Below are positions 61,074 through 64,000 of a stretch of 64,000 nt of DNA, one piece after another. Every line of letters begins with the position of its first letter. The first letter of the stretch is position 1. The DNA lies in contig JAJXYC010000015.1 in NCBI GenBank assembly GCA_021780815.1, positions 337,796 through 401,795 on the forward strand. Direction: 5' to 3'. The translations under genes and the position numbers were made by a program. The notes beneath the pieces were generated by a model. It had not been told where the DNA came from, ran no database searches, and saw only the letters and a program-made list of their open reading frames with translations. The stretch is from Bacteroidota bacterium. Lineage in GTDB: Bacteria; Bacteroidota; Ignavibacteria; Kapaibacteriales; UBA2268.

Positions 61074-61739
61074 ATGAGTAAAAAGTTAGTTTATATTTAT
61101 AGAGGTTTCGAAAGGTTCTGGCATTGGATGCAAGCAATATTAATATTTTTCCTTGCCTTTACTGGATTTGAAATTCATGGCTCTTATACCTTCTTAGGTT
61201 ATAAAGATGCCGTAAGATACCATAATGTTGCGGCTTATATGCTTATTGTTTTAATCATATTTGCTATTTTTTGGCATCTTACAACAGGTGCTTGGAAACA
61301 ATATGTTCCCACAGCAAAAAATATTAAAGCACAACTTGATTATTACCTCTTTGGTATTTTCAGGAATGCTCCACACCCAACTAAAAAGACAGTATTAAGC
61401 AAATTGAATCCTTTGCAAAAACTCACTTATTTTGGATTAAAAATTTTAGTTATTCCTTTAAGTGTTACATCTGGCTTGCTTTATATGTTCTATCGTTATC
61501 CAACAAGACATGGAATTGATGCAATCAATGTTTCAACATTAAAGTATATAGCCATTTTCCATACTGTTGGTGCAATTTTACTTGTAGTTTTTATTATTAC
61601 TCATTTGTACTTAATTACAACAGGAGAAACAGTTACATCAAACTTAAAGGCAATGTTGACTGGTTATGAAGAATTAGACAGCGATGAGTCTTCAAAAGAC
61701 CAAGTTGGCGAAAAAGAAATTAATACAATAATTGAATAG
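61074..61739 (+). CDS. Membrane cytochrome b (thiosulfate reductase/PhsC- or FdnI-like)
   Basis: YRGFERFWHWMQAILIFFLAFTGFEIHG, VAAYMLIVLIIFAIFWHL, FHTVGAILLVVFIITHLYL. Confidence 0.88.
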   Translation: MSKKLVYIYRGFERFWHWMQAILIFFLAFTGFEIHGSYTFLGYKDAVRYHNVAAYMLIVLIIFAIFWHLTTGAWKQYVPTAKNIKAQLDYYLFGIFRNAPHPTKKTVLSKLNPLQKLTYFGLKILVIPLSVTSGLLYMFYRYPTRHGIDAINVSTLKYIAIFHTVGAILLVVFIITHLYLITTGETVTSNLKAMLTGYEELDSDESSKDQVGEKEINTIIE

Positions 61740-61747
61740 GTGAAGAA

Positions 61748-62269
61748 ATGGAAAAAGAAACAAAATATATGAATCCATACTTAGCTGGAGTCCTTTTAGG
61801 ATTACTCTTAATAGCTACAGTTTATATAACAGGTCGTGGTCTTGGTGCAAGTGGTGCTATTAAAAGTGTTGCAGTAACAGGCGTAGAAATAGTTGCACCA
61901 ACCCATACAGAAAACACAAAGTTTTATAAAGAATATTCCGCAGAACATCCAGGGAAAAGTCCGATGATGAATTGGCTTGTATTTGAAATTACTGGTGTGA
62001 TTATAGGTGCATTTATTTCAGGTTTAATATCGAACAGACTTGATTTAAAATTTGAAAAAGGTCCAAGGTCAACTACCAAAATGAGAGTTGCAGGCGCAAT
62101 TATTGGAGGTATCCTTTGGGGAATTGGTTCTCAATTAGGACGAGGTTGTACAAGTGGTGCAGCATTAAGTGGTATGGCTGTAATGTCCACTGGTGGTATA
62201 ATTACTATGTTTGCTATTTTTGGCGGAGCATACTTTTTTGCTTATTTCTTTAGAAAATTTTGGATTTAA
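61748..62269 (+). CDS. YeeE/YedE family (thiosulfate/sulfur transport) protein, first half
   Basis: GGILWGIGSQLGRGCTSGAALSGMAVMSTGGIITM. Confidence 0.9.
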   Translation: MEKETKYMNPYLAGVLLGLLLIATVYITGRGLGASGAIKSVAVTGVEIVAPTHTENTKFYKEYSAEHPGKSPMMNWLVFEITGVIIGAFISGLISNRLDLKFEKGPRSTTKMRVAGAIIGGILWGIGSQLGRGCTSGAALSGMAVMSTGGIITMFAIFGGAYFFAYFFRKFWI

Positions 62270-62284
62270 TAAGGAGAAATTATT

Positions 62285-63484
62285 ATGGGACCATTAGTGC
62301 CTGATTTAGTCAGTAATAATATGAACTTTATTGTTGCTTTTATTATTGGTATTTTCTTTGGAGCAATTCTTGAACAAGCAGGATTTTCAACTTCTAAAAA
62401 ATTAGTTGGTTTGTTTTATGGTTATGATTTCACGGTCTTAAGAGTATTCTTTACCGCAGGACTTGTCGCCATGATTGGGGTTATGGCTTTGGATCATTTA
62501 GGATTGATTGATGTCAATTTAATTTATATTAATCCTACGTTCCTGACCTCTGCAATTGTCGGCGGCGTTATTATGGGATTGGGATTTGTGGTTGGTGGAT
62601 TTTGTCCCGGAACAAGTATTTGTGCCGCATCGATTGGCAAAATTGATGCAATGATATTTGTTGGTGGTGCAATCCTCGGTGTTATTATCTTCGGAGAAGG
62701 TTACCCGATGTTTGAAGGCTTGTATATGGCTAATAATATGGGTAGTCCACAAATGTTCCAAACTCTCGGCATATCGGAAGGCTTGTTTGCCTTTTTATTT
62801 GTCGTTCTTGGATTAGCTTCTTTTTGGTTCACTTCAATTATTGAAAATAAAGTAAATGGAATTAAAAAACCTGCTATTCGTTTCACTCCATATTATTTAA
62901 GTATGGCTTTAATTGGTGTGTTGCTTGCTTTATCTGCTTTTGTGTTCACTGATAGAAAATCTGAGCTTAATGCAAAAATTCAAGATATGAACTATGTTAA
63001 TTCTTTTCCACTTGATACTATGAATGTAGATGAATTTGCTTTATGTATAACAAAAATATTAGAATGCGACAAATATCAAGGAGTTGATTTTAGGTCAGAA
63101 AAAGAACAAGCAAAATTCCCTTTACCCAAAACAGTTAGTATGACCGAAAACAGTTTGTTCGAAAAGAATACTTTTAAAACTTTAAATATTAGAAATAAAA
63201 TTAATATCTTTATTGCTGATGATGAATTAACTGAACGCAAAATGGCAATAATTGCAACTGAACTCGGTTATCAAAATATACGTATTCTTCGTGGGGGGTT
63301 AAATAATTTTGTTTCCACAATTTTAAACTTTAAACCAATAGAAAACCCAACAACAAAAGAAGAAGAATATACTAATCGCTTTAGACTTTATGCATCACAA
63401 AAAATTCCTCAAATACTAAAAGATTATAAACCTCTTCCTAAATCAAATGACAATAAACCAAAGCGCATAGTTGGCGGATGCTAA
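62285..63484 (+). CDS. YeeE/YedE family protein with C-terminal degenerate rhodanese-like domain
   Basis: GAILEQAGFSTSKK; GLGFVVGGFCPGTSICAASIGKIDAM; C-terminal INIFIADDELTERKMAIIATELGYQNIRILRGGLNNF; ends KRIVGGC. Confidence 0.88.
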   Translation: MGPLVPDLVSNNMNFIVAFIIGIFFGAILEQAGFSTSKKLVGLFYGYDFTVLRVFFTAGLVAMIGVMALDHLGLIDVNLIYINPTFLTSAIVGGVIMGLGFVVGGFCPGTSICAASIGKIDAMIFVGGAILGVIIFGEGYPMFEGLYMANNMGSPQMFQTLGISEGLFAFLFVVLGLASFWFTSIIENKVNGIKKPAIRFTPYYLSMALIGVLLALSAFVFTDRKSELNAKIQDMNYVNSFPLDTMNVDEFALCITKILECDKYQGVDFRSEKEQAKFPLPKTVSMTENSLFEKNTFKTLNIRNKINIFIADDELTERKMAIIATELGYQNIRILRGGLNNFVSTILNFKPIENPTTKEEEYTNRFRLYASQKIPQILKDYKPLPKSNDNKPKRIVGGC

Positions 63485-63495
63485 TTCTCTAAACT

Positions 63496-63538
63496 AAAAA
63501 AGAGGTTATCTTACAAATTAGGATAACCTCTTTTTTTT
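63496..63538. terminator. Terminator hairpin at the end of the sulfur/cytochrome cluster
   Basis: aaaaaagaggttatc ... gataacctctttttttt. Confidence 0.9.
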
Positions 63539-63571
63539 ATCATACAATCTGTTTTTGCCTTATACAATATC

Positions 63572-64000
63572 TTATTTAGATAGTTTTAATTTGGGTAATT
63601 GAAAAATTAATTCAGTCCCTTGATTTTCTACCGAATTAACTAACAGTTTCCCTCGGTGTAATTCTATAACTTGTTGAATTATCATTGTACCTATTCCAAA
63701 TCCAGAGCCATCTTTTGAAGTAGAAAAATAAGGTGTGAGCATTTTCTGTTTGACTGCTTCATTCATTCCCCTGCCATTGTCTTTGATTTGAAAATAATTA
63801 TATCGTGAATCTGCCCAACAAGAAAGTTCTATTTCTCCTATTTGGTTTGGAAGTGCTTTAATACCATTTTCAACAGCATTACGAATTGCTCTAATGAGTT
63901 TTGGCTCATCACAAACCAAATCAAAATCATTACCTAAAATTTGTATATCAACATTTTGGAAAACATTTTTGTCAAATTCCAAAGATACTTGCTCTAACAA
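63572..64000 (-). CDS. Sensor histidine kinase, C-terminal ATPase domain; N-terminal part lies beyond the window
   Basis: AIRNAVENGIKALP (N box), IKDNGRGMNE (G1), GSGFGIGTMIIQQVIELHRG (G2). Confidence 0.88.
   Translation of the reverse strand: MLEQVSLEFDKNVFQNVDIQILGNDFDLVCDEPKLIRAIRNAVENGIKALPNQIGEIELSCWADSRYNYFQIKDNGRGMNEAVKQKMLTPYFSTSKDGSGFGIGTMIIQQVIELHRGKLLVNSVENQGTELIFQLPKLKLSK

Noticed and set aside
1-64000. CRISPR arrays, IS elements, prophage, tRNA/rRNA genes
   Set aside because: No regularly spaced repeats, transposase/integrase motifs or tRNA-like cloverleafs noticed; short tRNAs cannot be fully excluded without a tRNAscan run

Overview
The window is a 64 kb, AT-rich, gene-dense chromosomal segment. 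It looks like a member of the Bacteroidota/Chlorobiota/Ignavibacteria/Kapabacteria (FCB) lineage; this is inferred from a type IX secretion C-terminal sorting domain, a PorV/PorQ-like protein, a PorW-like TPR lipoprotein and GEVED domains. Most of it is housekeeping: rnpA-rpmH, ispD, pyrE, ssb, aroA, parAB, uvrA, rsmD, tyrS, smpB, thrS, and a TetR/TolC/MFP/RND efflux operon. I saw no IS elements, phage genes, CRISPR arrays, tRNAs or rRNAs. The most interesting parts are: (i) a degenerate MCP-hairpin-like protein next to a stand-alone ODP-type diiron MBL protein, a candidate O2/NO signalling pair (36.1-37.7 kb); (ii) a MarR / octaheme cytochrome c / cytochrome b / split YeeE-YedE cluster, in which the last protein has a rhodanese-like domain without the catalytic Cys and ends in a SoxY-like ...GGC (59.0-63.5 kb); (iii) two overlapping hairpins, one followed by a T-run, upstream of a 1910-aa T9SS-type secreted protein, a candidate attenuator leader (28.5 kb); (iv) five perfect copies of an 8-bp repeat just upstream of a permease start codon (48.4 kb); (v) an 85-nt intergenic stem-loop beside smpB (52.2 kb); and (vi) a PTP-like secreted protein whose P-loop Arg is replaced by Gln (54 kb).
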